A DNA stretch of 64,000 bases, from contig JAPWJW010000002.1 in NCBI GenBank assembly GCA_028283825.1, positions 372,001-436,000 of the forward strand. The letters run 5' to 3'. The notes beneath the pieces were generated by a model. It did no database searches and was not told where the DNA came from. It worked only from the letters and a program-made list of their open reading frames with translations. Position 1 is the stretch's first letter. Each line of letters starts with the position of its first letter. Positions 54,720 through 63,905 of the stretch are shown here, piece after piece. The position numbers were made by a program, and so were the translations under genes. Origin of the DNA: Azospirillaceae bacterium. Lineage in GTDB: Bacteria > Pseudomonadota > Alphaproteobacteria > Azospirillales > Azospirillaceae.

Positions 54720-56222
54720 ATGTCCGCTATCACCGCTTCCGACCCCTCAGGCCTTGACCTGACCCCGCTGGAGCGCATCCGCCGAACCACCACGATGCTG
54801 GTCATGGCCCTGCTGGTGGGCCAGATCTTCGTTTTGCTGGCGGCGCAGCTGGTGGTGCTGGGCGGGTTCGATTGGCGCCAGCCGGTGGCGACCCTGGTGG
54901 TCGTCCTGGTCGCCGCCGTCGCCTGGCTGGGCCTGCCGGCCGCCGCTGGCCGCCTGGTGATGGCGGGGTGCCTGCCGCTGGCCGGCGCCCTGTCCATCTG
55001 GGCCTTCGCCGGCAACCCATGGCAGACCGGCATGCAGATCTACGTCTACATCCTGGTGGCCGTGTCCGCCGGGTTCTGTGACGGGCGGACGCTGGCGGCG
55101 TCGGCCGCCGCCGTGGCGCTGTTCTTCATCATCGGCGGCCTGACGGTGCCGGAATCGGCCGGCGTGCACGGCGGCGAATACCTGCGCATCCTGATGTACG
55201 TCTGGCTGGTGGTGTTCGAGGGCGCCTTGCTGGCCTGGCTGGCCCAGACCATGGCCCAGTCCTTCCGCCGTTCCGACGAGGCGCTGGCCGATGCCCGCCA
55301 CGCGCATGAGGAACTGGCCGGGGCCACCGCCGCGCGCGAGGCCATGGCGGCCCACGCGCGGGAGGAACGCAACCGCCTGATGCTGGCCCTGGCCCAGCGG
55401 CTGGAGGGTGACGTCGGCGGCCTGGCGGGTGAGGTGGCCGGTGCCGCCACCGATGCCCGCACCTGCGCCGACGATTTGCGCGCCCTGGTGCGGCGCGGGT
55501 CCGACAACGCCGGCGCCATCGCGGCCTCCGGCGGCGATGCCCTGGACAGCGCCTCGCAGGTGGCCGATGCCGCCTCGCAGCTGTCCGAGGCCATCGCCGA
55601 GATCAGCACCCAGATCACCCGCTCGTCCGGCGTGACGCGTGAGGCGGCGGACCGCGCCCGCTCCACCCAGGCCATCATCCGTGGCCTGTCGGAAGCGGCC
55701 AGCAGCATCGGCAGCGTCCTGTCCACCATCAGCGAGATCGCGGAGCGCACCAACCTGCTGGCGCTGAACGCCACCATCGAGGCGGCGCGCGCCGGCCTGG
55801 CGGGCAAGGGCTTCGCCGTGGTGGCGACCGAGGTGAAGAACCTGGCCGGCCAGACCGCACTGGCCACGTCGGAGGTGGCGGAGAAGGTGGCCGCCATCCG
55901 CGACAGCACGCACGACGCCGCCGACGCCATCGAATCCATCGCCAGCGTCATCTTCGACGTGGACGCCGCCACCGCCGCCATCGCGGCGGCCGTGGAGGAA
56001 CAGGACGCCGCCACCAAGGAAATCGCCCGCAGTGCCGCGGAAGCGGTGCACAGCGCCGGCGCCGCCGCCCGGGGGTGTGAGGAGACGCTGTCCGCCTGGA
56101 CCGACACCAACGGCTCCGCCGACGGCATTGCCGACCTGTCCAAGCTGCTGTCCGGCCGCGTCGGCCAGTTGCAGAGCGTGGTGGACGGCGTGGTGCGGGA
56201 AATCCGCAACGACGCGGCTTAA
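54720..56222 (+). CDS. Methyl-accepting chemotaxis protein
   Basis: 500 residues. About six membrane segments to residue ~185 with no periplasmic domain, then a coiled linker ([20 protein letters not shown]) and the signalling domain with [20 protein letters not shown] and [20 protein letters not shown]. No HAMP domain is seen. The N-terminus is related to the chemoreceptor at 1-1206. ATG at 54720 follows AGGAGA. No pentapeptide tether (like NWETF) is at the end. Confidence 0.94.
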   Translation: MSAITASDPSGLDLTPLERIRRTTTMLVMALLVGQIFVLLAAQLVVLGGFDWRQPVATLVVVLVAAVAWLGLPAAAGRLVMAGCLPLAGALSIWAFAGNPWQTGMQIYVYILVAVSAGFCDGRTLAASAAAVALFFIIGGLTVPESAGVHGGEYLRILMYVWLVVFEGALLAWLAQTMAQSFRRSDEALADARHAHEELAGATAAREAMAAHAREERNRLMLALAQRLEGDVGGLAGEVAGAATDARTCADDLRALVRRGSDNAGAIAASGGDALDSASQVADAASQLSEAIAEISTQITRSSGVTREAADRARSTQAIIRGLSEAASSIGSVLSTISEIAERTNLLALNATIEAARAGLAGKGFAVVATEVKNLAGQTALATSEVAEKVAAIRDSTHDAADAIESIASVIFDVDAATAAIAAAVEEQDAATKEIARSAAEAVHSAGAAARGCEETLSAWTDTNGSADGIADLSKLLSGRVGQLQSVVDGVVREIRNDAA

Positions 56223-56231
56223 TTCGCGGTC

Positions 56232-56360
56232 CCTCAGGCGCCGGGCGCCGGCATCCGCCGGCTGGGCTATCCTCCCTTTCCGGTCCGCCTGCGGCTCCCC
56301 GGAAAGGTCCGGCGGCCCCGGTCGGGGCCTACAGCGGCATGAGGTGCTCATGCCGCTGGG
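56232..56360 (-). repeat. Intergenic repeat copy 4 (minus orientation)
   Basis: On the minus strand it reads AGCGGCATGAGCACCTCATG, GGCCCCGACCGGGGCCGCCG, GGGGAGCCGCAGGCGGACCG and GCCGGCGGATGCCGGCGCCC, ending GGCGCCTGAGG. Very close to copy 2 at 12471-12627. It lies after the chemoreceptor gene. Confidence 0.8.
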
Positions 56361-56376
56361 GTGTGTGGAGACTGAA

Positions 56377-56412
56377 AAGAAAACGGGGCGCTCCTGGTGG
56401 GGCGCCCCGTTT
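56377..56412. terminator. Terminator between the chemoreceptor and TRAP genes
   Basis: An 11-bp perfect stem AAACGGGGCGC / GCGCCCCGTTT with a 10-base loop. The minus strand then has TTCTTTTC, fitting the end of the TRAP operon; on the plus strand it can also stop chemoreceptor transcripts. Confidence 0.85.
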
Positions 56413-56431
56413 GTCTTCGGCTGTGGGTTCC

Positions 56432-57784
56432 TCAGCCGGCGTAGACCGCCGCCGGCAGCCAAGTGGCCAGGCCCGGGATGAGGCATAGGGCCAGGATGGA
56501 CACCAGCATCAGGGCGACGAAGGGCAGCACGCCCAGGATGACGTCGCGCAAGGGGATGTCCGGGGCGATGTTCTTGATGACGAAGATGTTCAGGCCCACC
56601 GGCGGGTGGATCAGGCCCATCTCCATCACGATGGACATGATGATGCCGAACCAGATCAGGTCGAAGCCGGCGGCCTTCAGCGGCGGCAGGATGATGGGTG
56701 CGGTCATCAGGATGATGCTGACCGGCGGCAGGAAAAAGCCCAGCACCACCACCAGCAGCAGGATGGCGGCCAGCAGCAGCCATTTCGACAGGTGCATGCC
56801 CACGATCCACTCCGCCGCACCCTGGCTGATGTGCAGGTAGCTCATCACGTAGGAATACAGCAGCGACATGCCGATGATCATCATCAGCATGGTGGACTCG
56901 CGCAGGGTGGACATCAGGATGGGCCCGACCTGCTTGGGCCGCCACACGCGGTAGATGCCGGCCACCATGACCAGCGCCATGACGGCGCCCAGGCCGGCGG
57001 TTTCCGACGGGGTGGCGATGCCGCCGTACAGCGCGAACATCACGCCGATCAGCAGGATGATGAAGGGCAGCACGCGGGGGATGGCGGCGAAACGCTCCCG
57101 CGCCGTGAAGGTGTCGGTCCGCAGCAGTTCCGACCACTCCCCGCCCTGGGCATGGGCCACCGCCGCCGCCGTCTTTTCCTGGCGGTAGCGCACGACGGCG
57201 TAGACGGCGAACAGCACGACCATCAGCACGCCCGGCCCGATGCCGGCCAGGAACAGCCGGCCCAGCGACTGTTCCGCCGCCACCGCGTACAGGATCAGGG
57301 TGATGGACGGCGGCAGCAGGATGCCCAGGGTGCCGCCGGCGGCGATGATGCCGGCGGCGAAGCCCGGGGAATAGCCCCGGCGCCGCATTTCCGGGATGCC
57401 GGCGCTGCCGATGGCGGAACAGGTGGCGGGGCTGCTGCCGGCCATGGCGGCGAACAGGGCGCAGGCGAAGACGTTGGCCACGCCCAGGCCGCCCGGCACC
57501 CGGCCCATCCACACGTGCAGCGCGGAATAAAGGTCGGAACCGGCGCGCGACCGGCCGATGGCCGCCCCCTTCAGGATGAACAGCGGGATGGTCAGCATGG
57601 TGATGCTGGCCATTTCCTCATAAACGTTCTGGGTGACGGTATCCAGCGAGGCCGCCGGCATGAAGAAATACATGAAGATGACGGCCACCCCGCCCAGCGC
57701 GAAGGCGATGGGCAGGCCGGCGAACAGGGCCACCAGCGTGGCCGCACCGTACAGCAGGCCGATCTCAACCGTGCCCATGGGCAT
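56432..57784 (-). CDS. TRAP transporter large permease (DctM/MatM-like)
   Basis: 450 residues, about 12 membrane segments. AGLPIAFALGGVAVIFMYFF, IPLFILKGAAIGRSRAGSDL, AAMAGSSPATCSAIGSAGIP, GGTLGILLPPSITLILYAV and GLIHPPVGLNIFVIKNIAPD are typical DctM motifs. It carries the Na+-driven transport path in the inner membrane. It overlaps dctQ by 20 bases. The neighbouring mat genes make malonate the likely substrate. Confidence 0.95.
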   Translation of the reverse strand: MPMGTVEIGLLYGAATLVALFAGLPIAFALGGVAVIFMYFFMPAASLDTVTQNVYEEMASITMLTIPLFILKGAAIGRSRAGSDLYSALHVWMGRVPGGLGVANVFACALFAAMAGSSPATCSAIGSAGIPEMRRRGYSPGFAAGIIAAGGTLGILLPPSITLILYAVAAEQSLGRLFLAGIGPGVLMVVLFAVYAVVRYRQEKTAAAVAHAQGGEWSELLRTDTFTARERFAAIPRVLPFIILLIGVMFALYGGIATPSETAGLGAVMALVMVAGIYRVWRPKQVGPILMSTLRESTMLMMIIGMSLLYSYVMSYLHISQGAAEWIVGMHLSKWLLLAAILLLVVVLGFFLPPVSIILMTAPIILPPLKAAGFDLIWFGIIMSIVMEMGLIHPPVGLNIFVIKNIAPDIPLRDVILGVLPFVALMLVSILALCLIPGLATWLPAAVYAG

Positions 57785-58346
57785 GTCCTTCCTTGGGGGG
57801 CTCGACCGGCGCCGGCGCCAGCACTTGCAGGGCGATCTGCAGGGTCAGCAGGCTCATGCCCACCGACATGGCGAGATAGGGGATCCACAGGGGCGGCGCC
57901 CAGGAGGAGAAGGTGGCGTAGCCCTCCACCCAGGCCTCATGCCACAGGATCCAGGATTTCCAGGTGAAGAAGCCGCAGAAGAAGAAGGATAAAAGGTCCG
58001 CCACCCAGCGCCGGGCGCTTTCCACCCGCACGGGCAACAGGCCGCCCACCGCCTCGATGGCGACATGGCCCCGGCGGGACTGAACGTAGGCCGCCGACAG
58101 GAAGGTGGCGCCCACCAGCAGGAAGATGGCCGTCTCATCCTGCCAGTCGGCGGATGCGTGCAGGAAATAGCGCACCATCGCCTCTTCCGTCATGACGACG
58201 CCGGCGGCCACCACCGCCACCGCCGCGACCACGGCGATGGCGTGGTTGAGGAAGGCCAGCGCCTTGCCGGCCAGGCGGATGGGGGCCGGCGTGCCGCGCG
58301 GCAGGCGGGCGGCGGCGGGCCCTTTGTCCAGTTCCGCACCCCTCAT
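57765..58346 (-). CDS. TRAP transporter small permease (DctQ/MatQ-like)
   Basis: 193 residues with four membrane segments: FLNHAIAVVAAVAVVAAGVV, ETAIFLLVGATFLSAAYVQS, RGHVAIEAVGGLLP (the family's charged RxHV motif), SFFFCGFFTWKSWILWHEAW and PYLAMSVGMSLLTLQIALQV. The end is His-rich (EGHAHGHG). ATG at 58346 overlaps the binding-protein stop by 4 bases. Confidence 0.92.
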   Translation of the reverse strand: MRGAELDKGPAAARLPRGTPAPIRLAGKALAFLNHAIAVVAAVAVVAAGVVMTEEAMVRYFLHASADWQDETAIFLLVGATFLSAAYVQSRRGHVAIEAVGGLLPVRVESARRWVADLLSFFFCGFFTWKSWILWHEAWVEGYATFSSWAPPLWIPYLAMSVGMSLLTLQIALQVLAPAPVEPPKEGHAHGHG

Positions 58347-59422
58347 GCCACGTCCTCGGCCAGCTTCAGCAGGGCGGCGTTTTCGGGGCTGCGCTCGGCG
58401 AAGTCCTTCCAGGCGGTCTCGCGCGCGATGGCCCGCCACTCGTCCATCACCTTGTCGTCCATGTCCACCACCTTGACCCCGGCCTTGGCGTAGATCTCGG
58501 CCACGCGCTGGTCGTCCTTCTTGGCCTCTTCCAGGCCGAAGGGCTCCATCGCCTCACCGGCGGCCAGGATGGCCTTCTGCTGGTCGGCGGGCAGGGCGTC
58601 GAATACCGTCTTGGACATGAACAGCGGTTCCAGCATGTACCAGAAGCTTTTCTGCCGGGCGGCGGTCAGGCTCTTGCTCTGTTCCTCCAGCTTGAAGGAG
58701 ATCAGGCTGGTGGAACTGGTGACGGCGGCGTCCAGGGCGCCGGTCTGCATGCCGGCGTAAATCTCGTTGGACGGGATGGAGGAGACGGAGGCGCCGGCCG
58801 CCTTGAACAGCATGTCCATCTCACGCGATCCGCCGCGGATCTTGATGCCCTTCACATCGGCCGGGTGCAGCACCGTGCCGGCGCGCGAGGCCACACCACC
58901 CGCCTGCCACACCCAGCTGACCAGCTTCACGCCCTTGGCCTCCAGCGCCTTGGTCATGGCGGCGCCGATGGGCTTGTTCTTCCAGGCCAGGCCCTGTTCA
59001 TAGGTGGTGACCAGGCAGGGCATCAGGCCCAGGTTCATCTCCCCGATCTCCCCGCCGCCGTAGGGCATGGGGTACAGCGTCAGGTCCAGGGCGCCTTTGC
59101 GCAGGGCCTGCAACTGCGCCACCGTCTTCATCAGGGATGAGGCCGGGTAGATCTCGAACTTCAGGGCGCCCTTGGTTTCCGCCTCCACCTGCGCCGCGAA
59201 CTTGCGGCACAACCGGTCGCGGAAATCGCCCTCCGTCAGGGTGCCGCCGGGGAACTGGTGGGAGATCTTCAGGGTGGTCTGGGCCTGGGCCCGTGAGGCC
59301 AGGCCGAAGGTGCCGGCGCCCAGCACCGCGCCACCCAGGCCGAGGGCCACAGGCGTGCCCGCCAGTCCGCCCAGCAGGGTGCGGCGCGTCAGGCTGGCGG
59401 AGAATGTCTTGTCAGTCGACAT
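58343..59422 (-). CDS. TRAP transporter substrate-binding protein (DctP/MatP-like)
   Basis: 359 residues. A Tat-type signal is present: SLTRRTLLGGLAGTPVALGL, cut near AQAQ. The mature protein has ISHQFPGGTLTEGDFRDRLC, FEIYPASSLMKTVAQLQALR, VKGIKIRGGSREMDMLFKAA (family Arg for the carboxylate), and SSIPSNEIYAGMQTGALDAA. It binds the substrate in the periplasm. First gene of the transporter operon. ATG at 59422 is chosen for the signal; AAAAACCC precedes it. Confidence 0.94.
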   Translation of the reverse strand: MSTDKTFSASLTRRTLLGGLAGTPVALGLGGAVLGAGTFGLASRAQAQTTLKISHQFPGGTLTEGDFRDRLCRKFAAQVEAETKGALKFEIYPASSLMKTVAQLQALRKGALDLTLYPMPYGGGEIGEMNLGLMPCLVTTYEQGLAWKNKPIGAAMTKALEAKGVKLVSWVWQAGGVASRAGTVLHPADVKGIKIRGGSREMDMLFKAAGASVSSIPSNEIYAGMQTGALDAAVTSSTSLISFKLEEQSKSLTAARQKSFWYMLEPLFMSKTVFDALPADQQKAILAAGEAMEPFGLEEAKKDDQRVAEIYAKAGVKVVDMDDKVMDEWRAIARETAWKDFAERSPENAALLKLAEDVA

Positions 59423-59956
59423 GGGTTTTTTCCTCACCGTGGGCGGGCGCCGGTCGTGTGATCGCACCGGCATTGGGGTTGGGACCGTGGGCGTCGGGGA
59501 ATGGGTGCAACGTCAGGTGATGGCAATGGCGCGCCGCGACCGATGGGGCCGCAACCTGTGAAAGGTGCAGGGCGTTTCCCCGGCGGTGGCCAGGGGCCCG
59601 GCCGCCGCGTGTTGGGGCGACTCGGGGGCAATGATCACAAGAGGACGGGTGCGTCTGTTCTTCCCTGATCCCGCAATTGCTCAATGAATGCTGCAATTGC
59701 GAAATATATCTTTATTTGCATGTGCTTGCTTGGTCGGAGCATGTCAGAGCAACCCAGGCGCGTCAATCTCTGAAACGCAAGATTGATGATCTTGCATGCA
59801 GGAAGATACGTAGTGTATGCGTAATGACAGGGAGAAAACGAAGGTGAGACCGGTCGATAGCGGCCGTTGCCGGCATTTTATTTAAAGACAATGCTTTCAA
59901 AGCCTTCGCTTTAAGAAGCCCGCGCATCAAGCGCACTCCTAGCCTTGAGGATGCCC
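59423..59956. promoter_or_regulatory. Divergent control region of the malonate locus
   Basis: 534 bases between the divergent TRAP operon and the GntR gene, more AT-rich than the genes. Two sites stand out: GCAATTGC palindromes at 59673-59680 and 59693-59700 (20 bases centre to centre), and the near-palindrome TCTTGCATGCAGGA at 59790-59803. No ORF of coding character. The second site recalls, from memory, the operator reported for rhizobial MatR. Confidence 0.55.
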
Positions 59957-60631
59957 ATGGCCCTTCCGGAAACACGATCCGATCAGTTGGCCCGCGCCTT
60001 GGAGGATGACATCTGCGCCGGCCGCGCCCTGCCGGGCATGCGCCTGGACGAACAGGTGCTGGCCCAGCGTTTCGGCACGTCGCGTACCCCGGTGCGCGAG
60101 GCGCTGAAGATGCTGGCGGCCCAGGGTTTCGTGGAGATACGGCCGCGCCAGGGGGCGGTGGTGGTGGGCCTGGACGTGCGCCAGGTGCTGGAACTGTTCG
60201 AGATCATGGCCGTGCTGGAGGGGCTGTGCGCCCGCCTGGCCGCCCGGCGCATGACGCCGGCGGAACGTGCCGACCTGGTGGCCGTCCACGCCGAATGCCA
60301 GCGCCTGGCCCTGGCCGGCGACCCGGACGTCTATTACGCCATGAACACCCGCTTTCATGAGGTGATCTACGCCGGCAGCCACAACCGCCAGCTGGAGGAG
60401 GAGACGCGGCGGGTGCGCAACCGCCTGTCGCCTTATCGCCGCAACCAATTGCATCAGCTGGGCCGCGTCGCCAAATCAGTGCAGGAGCATGACGACGTGG
60501 TCCGCGCCCTGCTGGAGGGCGACGCCGACCGGGCCGAATCCCTGATGCGCCGGCACATCGGCATCCAGGGCGACGGCCTGTCGGATTTCGTCTCCAACAT
60601 GTCCTCGCCCGGCGTGGCGGCGGTGGGATAG
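59957..60631 (+). CDS. matR: GntR family regulator (FadR/FCD type), probable malonate regulator
   Basis: 224 residues. The N-terminal winged helix has LPGMRLDEQVLAQRFGTSRT and PVREALKMLAAQGFVEIRP; the C-terminal FCD domain has LFEIMAVLEGLCARLAARRM, YYAMNTRFHEVIYAGSHNRQ, and EHDDVVRALLEGDADRAESL with the metal-site histidines and Asp. ATG at 59957 has GAGG six bases before it; ATG at 59951 is also possible. It is divergent from the TRAP operon and 78 bases before the malonyl-CoA decarboxylase gene, as in mat loci, so the symbol is by context. Confidence 0.85.
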   Translation: MALPETRSDQLARALEDDICAGRALPGMRLDEQVLAQRFGTSRTPVREALKMLAAQGFVEIRPRQGAVVVGLDVRQVLELFEIMAVLEGLCARLAARRMTPAERADLVAVHAECQRLALAGDPDVYYAMNTRFHEVIYAGSHNRQLEEETRRVRNRLSPYRRNQLHQLGRVAKSVQEHDDVVRALLEGDADRAESLMRRHIGIQGDGLSDFVSNMSSPGVAAVG

Positions 60632-60709
60632 GCGGGCCTTGGCCGTTGCGCGCCGGGCGGCGGGTGCTATCTCACTGCCTGTGACTTTCATTCCGCGAGG
60701 CCCGATTCC

Positions 60710-62194
60710 ATGAGCAGCACCACCTTCTTCCGGTCCATGCTGACCACCATCGCCGATCGCGGCCGCGCCCTGCTGCACCGCCATGGCCCCATGGTGGAGG
60801 ACCTGCTGGAGGACGCCGCACGCCTGATGCCGTCCCGGCCGCCGGCCAGGCGCGACCTGCCCAGCCTGTGCGACACCCTGCTGTCCGGGCGGGGGGAGGC
60901 GTCGGGCGTGGCGCTGGCGGGGCAGATCCTGGACCAGTGGGCGGCCCTGGACGCCGACGGCCGCCGCGCCTTCCTGCTGGACCTGGCCTATCGTTTCGGT
61001 CCCGATCCCATCAAGCTGGACCGGGCGATCGAGGCCTATCGCGCCACCCCCGGGGCCGGCACCGCGCTGACCCTGCACACGGCGGCGGAGGCGCGGCGCC
61101 AGGAACTGTTCCGCCGCCTGAACCTGGCGCCCGGCGGGACGGAGGCGGTGGTGCGCATGCGTGAGACGCTGTTCCAGATCCTGGCCAAGGCCGAGGGCGT
61201 GGAAAAGGCGGCGCTGGAGGCGGTGGACGCCGACTTTTCCCATCTGCTGGCGTCGTGGTTCAACCGGGGTTTCCTGGTGCTGCGCCACATCGACTGGACC
61301 ACCCCGGCCAACATCCTGGAAAAGATCATCCGGTATGAAGCGGTGCATACCATCCGCGACTGGGACGATCTGCGCCGCCGCCTGGCGCCGACCGACCGCC
61401 GCTGCTTCGCCTTCTTCCATCCCCAGCTGCTGGACGATCCGCTGATCTTCGTGGAGGTGGCGCTGGCCCCCGACATCCCGGCCAGCATCGACGCCCTGCT
61501 GGCGGAGGACCGCGCGCCCATCGCGGCGGAGCAGGCCACCACCGCCGTGTTCTATTCCATCTCCAACTGCCAGGAGGGTTTGCGTGGCGTGTCCTTCGGC
61601 AACTTCCTGATCAAGCAGGTGGTGGAGGATCTGCGGCGTGAGCTGCCCAATTTGCGCACCTTCGTCACCCTGTCGCCGGTCCCGGGCTTCGCCCGCTGGT
61701 TATCCCGGGAACGCAAGGATGAGAATTCGGCCGTGCTGGTGCCGGCGGACAAATCCATCCTGGCGGCGCTGGACCAGCCGGACTGGCAGGCCGACCCGGC
61801 GGCGGCGGCCACCCTGACGCCGGTGTTGCAGCAGGCGGCGGCGCATTATTTCCTGAAGGCCAAGGCGCGGGGCAACCGGCCGGTGGACCCGGTGGCGCGT
61901 TTCCACCTGGGCAACGGCGCCCGGCTGGAACGCCTGAACATCCTGGGCGACCTATCGCCCAAGGGGCTGTCGCAGGCCCATGGCCTGATGGTGAATTACC
62001 TGTATAAGCTGGATGACATCGAGACCAACCACGAACGTTATGCCGACCGGGGGGAAGTGGTGGCCGCCGCCGCCGTGCGCCGCCATCTGCGGGCCGAGAC
62101 GGGCGACGAGGCCAGGAAGCCTTCATCCAAGGCCAAGCCGGCCGCCAAGGGGGCCCGCGCCGCCGACACGCCCGATCCCCAGCCCCACGCCTGA
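60710..62194 (+). CDS. matA: Malonyl-CoA decarboxylase
   Basis: 494 residues. Converts malonyl-CoA to acetyl-CoA and CO2. An N-terminal helical domain (to about 190) precedes the catalytic domain, with FNRGFLVLRHIDWTTPANIL, CFAFFHPQLLDDPLIFVEVA, SISNCQEGLRGVSFGNFLIK (Ser), TLSPVPGFARWL and PVARFHLGNGARLERLNILG (His), then SQAHGLMVNYLYKL. The C-terminal 40 residues are Lys/Ala-rich. It is followed by matB after 40 bases. Confidence 0.95.
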   Translation: MSSTTFFRSMLTTIADRGRALLHRHGPMVEDLLEDAARLMPSRPPARRDLPSLCDTLLSGRGEASGVALAGQILDQWAALDADGRRAFLLDLAYRFGPDPIKLDRAIEAYRATPGAGTALTLHTAAEARRQELFRRLNLAPGGTEAVVRMRETLFQILAKAEGVEKAALEAVDADFSHLLASWFNRGFLVLRHIDWTTPANILEKIIRYEAVHTIRDWDDLRRRLAPTDRRCFAFFHPQLLDDPLIFVEVALAPDIPASIDALLAEDRAPIAAEQATTAVFYSISNCQEGLRGVSFGNFLIKQVVEDLRRELPNLRTFVTLSPVPGFARWLSRERKDENSAVLVPADKSILAALDQPDWQADPAAAATLTPVLQQAAAHYFLKAKARGNRPVDPVARFHLGNGARLERLNILGDLSPKGLSQAHGLMVNYLYKLDDIETNHERYADRGEVVAAAAVRRHLRAETGDEARKPSSKAKPAAKGARAADTPDPQPHA

Positions 62195-62234
62195 TTATCA
62201 AAAGACGCCTTAAGACGCCGGAGTGTGATCCCAA

Positions 62235-63776
62235 ATGGCCAACCATCTGTTTTCCCTGATCCGTGGCCGCATGCCGGCGCCCGAGACGCCCTTCATCATC
62301 GCGCCTGAGACCAAAGGCCAGCCGGAACGGACCCTGACCTACGGCGACGTGGTGGCCCTGTCGGCCCGCCTGGCCAATTTGCTGGTGGCGCGCGGTGTGC
62401 TGCCCGGCGACCGCGTGGCGGTGCAGGTGGAAAAAAGTCCCGAGGCCATCGTGCTGTACCTGGCCTGTGTGCGGGCGGGTGCGGTCTACCTGCCGCTGAA
62501 CACCGGTTACACCCTGACGGAACTGGACTATTTCATCGGTGACGCCACGCCGCGCCTGGTGGTGTGCGATCCCGCCAAGGCGACGGCCATCGGTGACCTG
62601 GCGCGGTCCAAGGGTGTCGCGGCGGTGGAAACCCTGGGCGGGCAGGGGGCGGCGGATGCCGGCACCCTGCTGGCCGACGCGGCGGATCTGTCCGACACCT
62701 TCGTCGACGTGGCGCGGGAGGCGGGCGACCTGGCCGCCATCCTCTACACCTCCGGCACCACCGGCCGGTCCAAGGGGGCGATGCTCAGCCATGACAATCT
62801 GGCCTCCAACGCCCTGACCCTGGTGGATTACTGGCAGTTCACCGGCAAGGATGTGCTGCTGCACGCCCTGCCCATCTTCCATACCCACGGCCTGTTCGTC
62901 GCCACCAACACCCTGCTGCTGGCCGGCGGCACCATGATCTTCCTCGCGAAGTTCGATGCCGATGAGGTGATGCGCCAGTTGCCGCGCGCCACCACCATGA
63001 TGGGTGTACCCACCTTCTACGTCCGCCTGCTGCAGCATCCGGGCCTGACCCAGGCGGCGACGGCGCACATGCGCCTGTTCATCTCCGGCTCCGCCCCCCT
63101 GCTGGCGGAGACCCACGACAGCTGGCGGGAACGCACCGGCCTCGCCATCCTGGAACGCTATGGGATGACCGAGACCAACATGAACACCTCCAACCCCTAT
63201 GACGGGGACCGGGTGGCGGGCACGGTGGGTTTCCCCCTGCCGGGCGTGGCCCTGCGCGTGGTCGATGCGGAAACCGGTGCCGCCATTCCGCAGGGCGAGA
63301 TCGGCATGATCGAGGTGCGCGGCCCCAACGTCTTCAAGGGCTATTGGCAGATGCCGGAGAAGACGGCGGCCGAGTTCCGGGCCGATGGCTTCTTCATCAC
63401 CGGCGATCTGGGCAAGATCGACGGGCGCGGCTACGTCCACATCCTGGGCCGGGGCAAGGACCTGGTGATCTCCGGCGGCTACAATGTCTACCCCAAGGAG
63501 ATCGAGACCGAGATCGACGGCCTGCCCGGTGTGGTGGAGAGCGCCGTCATCGGCGTGGCCCATCCGGACTTCGGCGAGGGCGTGACCGCCGTGGTGGTGC
63601 GCCAGAAGGGGACGGCGGTGGACGAGGCCGCCGTGCTGGCGGCACTGGAAGGGCGGCTGGCCAAGTACAAGCAGCCCAAGCGCGTGCTGTTCGTGGACGA
63701 CCTGCCGCGCAATACCATGGGCAAGGTGCAGAAGAACCTGCTGCGCCAGGAATACCAGGATTTGTATAAGAAATAA
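62235..63776 (+). CDS. matB: Malonyl-CoA synthetase
   Basis: 513 residues. Joins malonate to CoA with ATP. Adenylate-forming motifs are ILYTSGTTGRSKGAMLSHDN (A3) near residue 170, HALPIFHTHGLFVATNTLLL, ERYGMTETNMNTSNPYDGDR (A5), FFITGDLGKIDGRGYVHILG (A7/8) and GGYNVYPKEIETEIDGLPGV, with the catalytic Lys in PRNTMGKVQKNLL. TETNMNTSNPYDGDR is the signature of MatB. With matA it turns malonate into acetyl-CoA. Confidence 0.97.
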   Translation: MANHLFSLIRGRMPAPETPFIIAPETKGQPERTLTYGDVVALSARLANLLVARGVLPGDRVAVQVEKSPEAIVLYLACVRAGAVYLPLNTGYTLTELDYFIGDATPRLVVCDPAKATAIGDLARSKGVAAVETLGGQGAADAGTLLADAADLSDTFVDVAREAGDLAAILYTSGTTGRSKGAMLSHDNLASNALTLVDYWQFTGKDVLLHALPIFHTHGLFVATNTLLLAGGTMIFLAKFDADEVMRQLPRATTMMGVPTFYVRLLQHPGLTQAATAHMRLFISGSAPLLAETHDSWRERTGLAILERYGMTETNMNTSNPYDGDRVAGTVGFPLPGVALRVVDAETGAAIPQGEIGMIEVRGPNVFKGYWQMPEKTAAEFRADGFFITGDLGKIDGRGYVHILGRGKDLVISGGYNVYPKEIETEIDGLPGVVESAVIGVAHPDFGEGVTAVVVRQKGTAVDEAAVLAALEGRLAKYKQPKRVLFVDDLPRNTMGKVQKNLLRQEYQDLYKK

Positions 63777-63796
63777 TACGCGGGGCATGAGTTTAT

Positions 63797-63832
63797 AAAA
63801 AAAGACCGGATGGGGTAAATCCATCCGGTCTT
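63797..63832 (-). terminator. Terminator of the minus-strand gene at the right edge
   Basis: A 12-bp stem AAGACCGGATGG / CCATCCGGTCTT with a 7-base loop. On the minus strand it runs into TTTTTTTATA. It may also stop matB transcripts. The 70 bases to the next gene show nothing else. Confidence 0.88.
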
Positions 63833-63905
63833 CATCATCTGCTGGCGGGCCGCGCCACAGCGTCGGACCCACCGGGATTTACGTGGCCAATGGCCGCGCG
63901 GCGGA

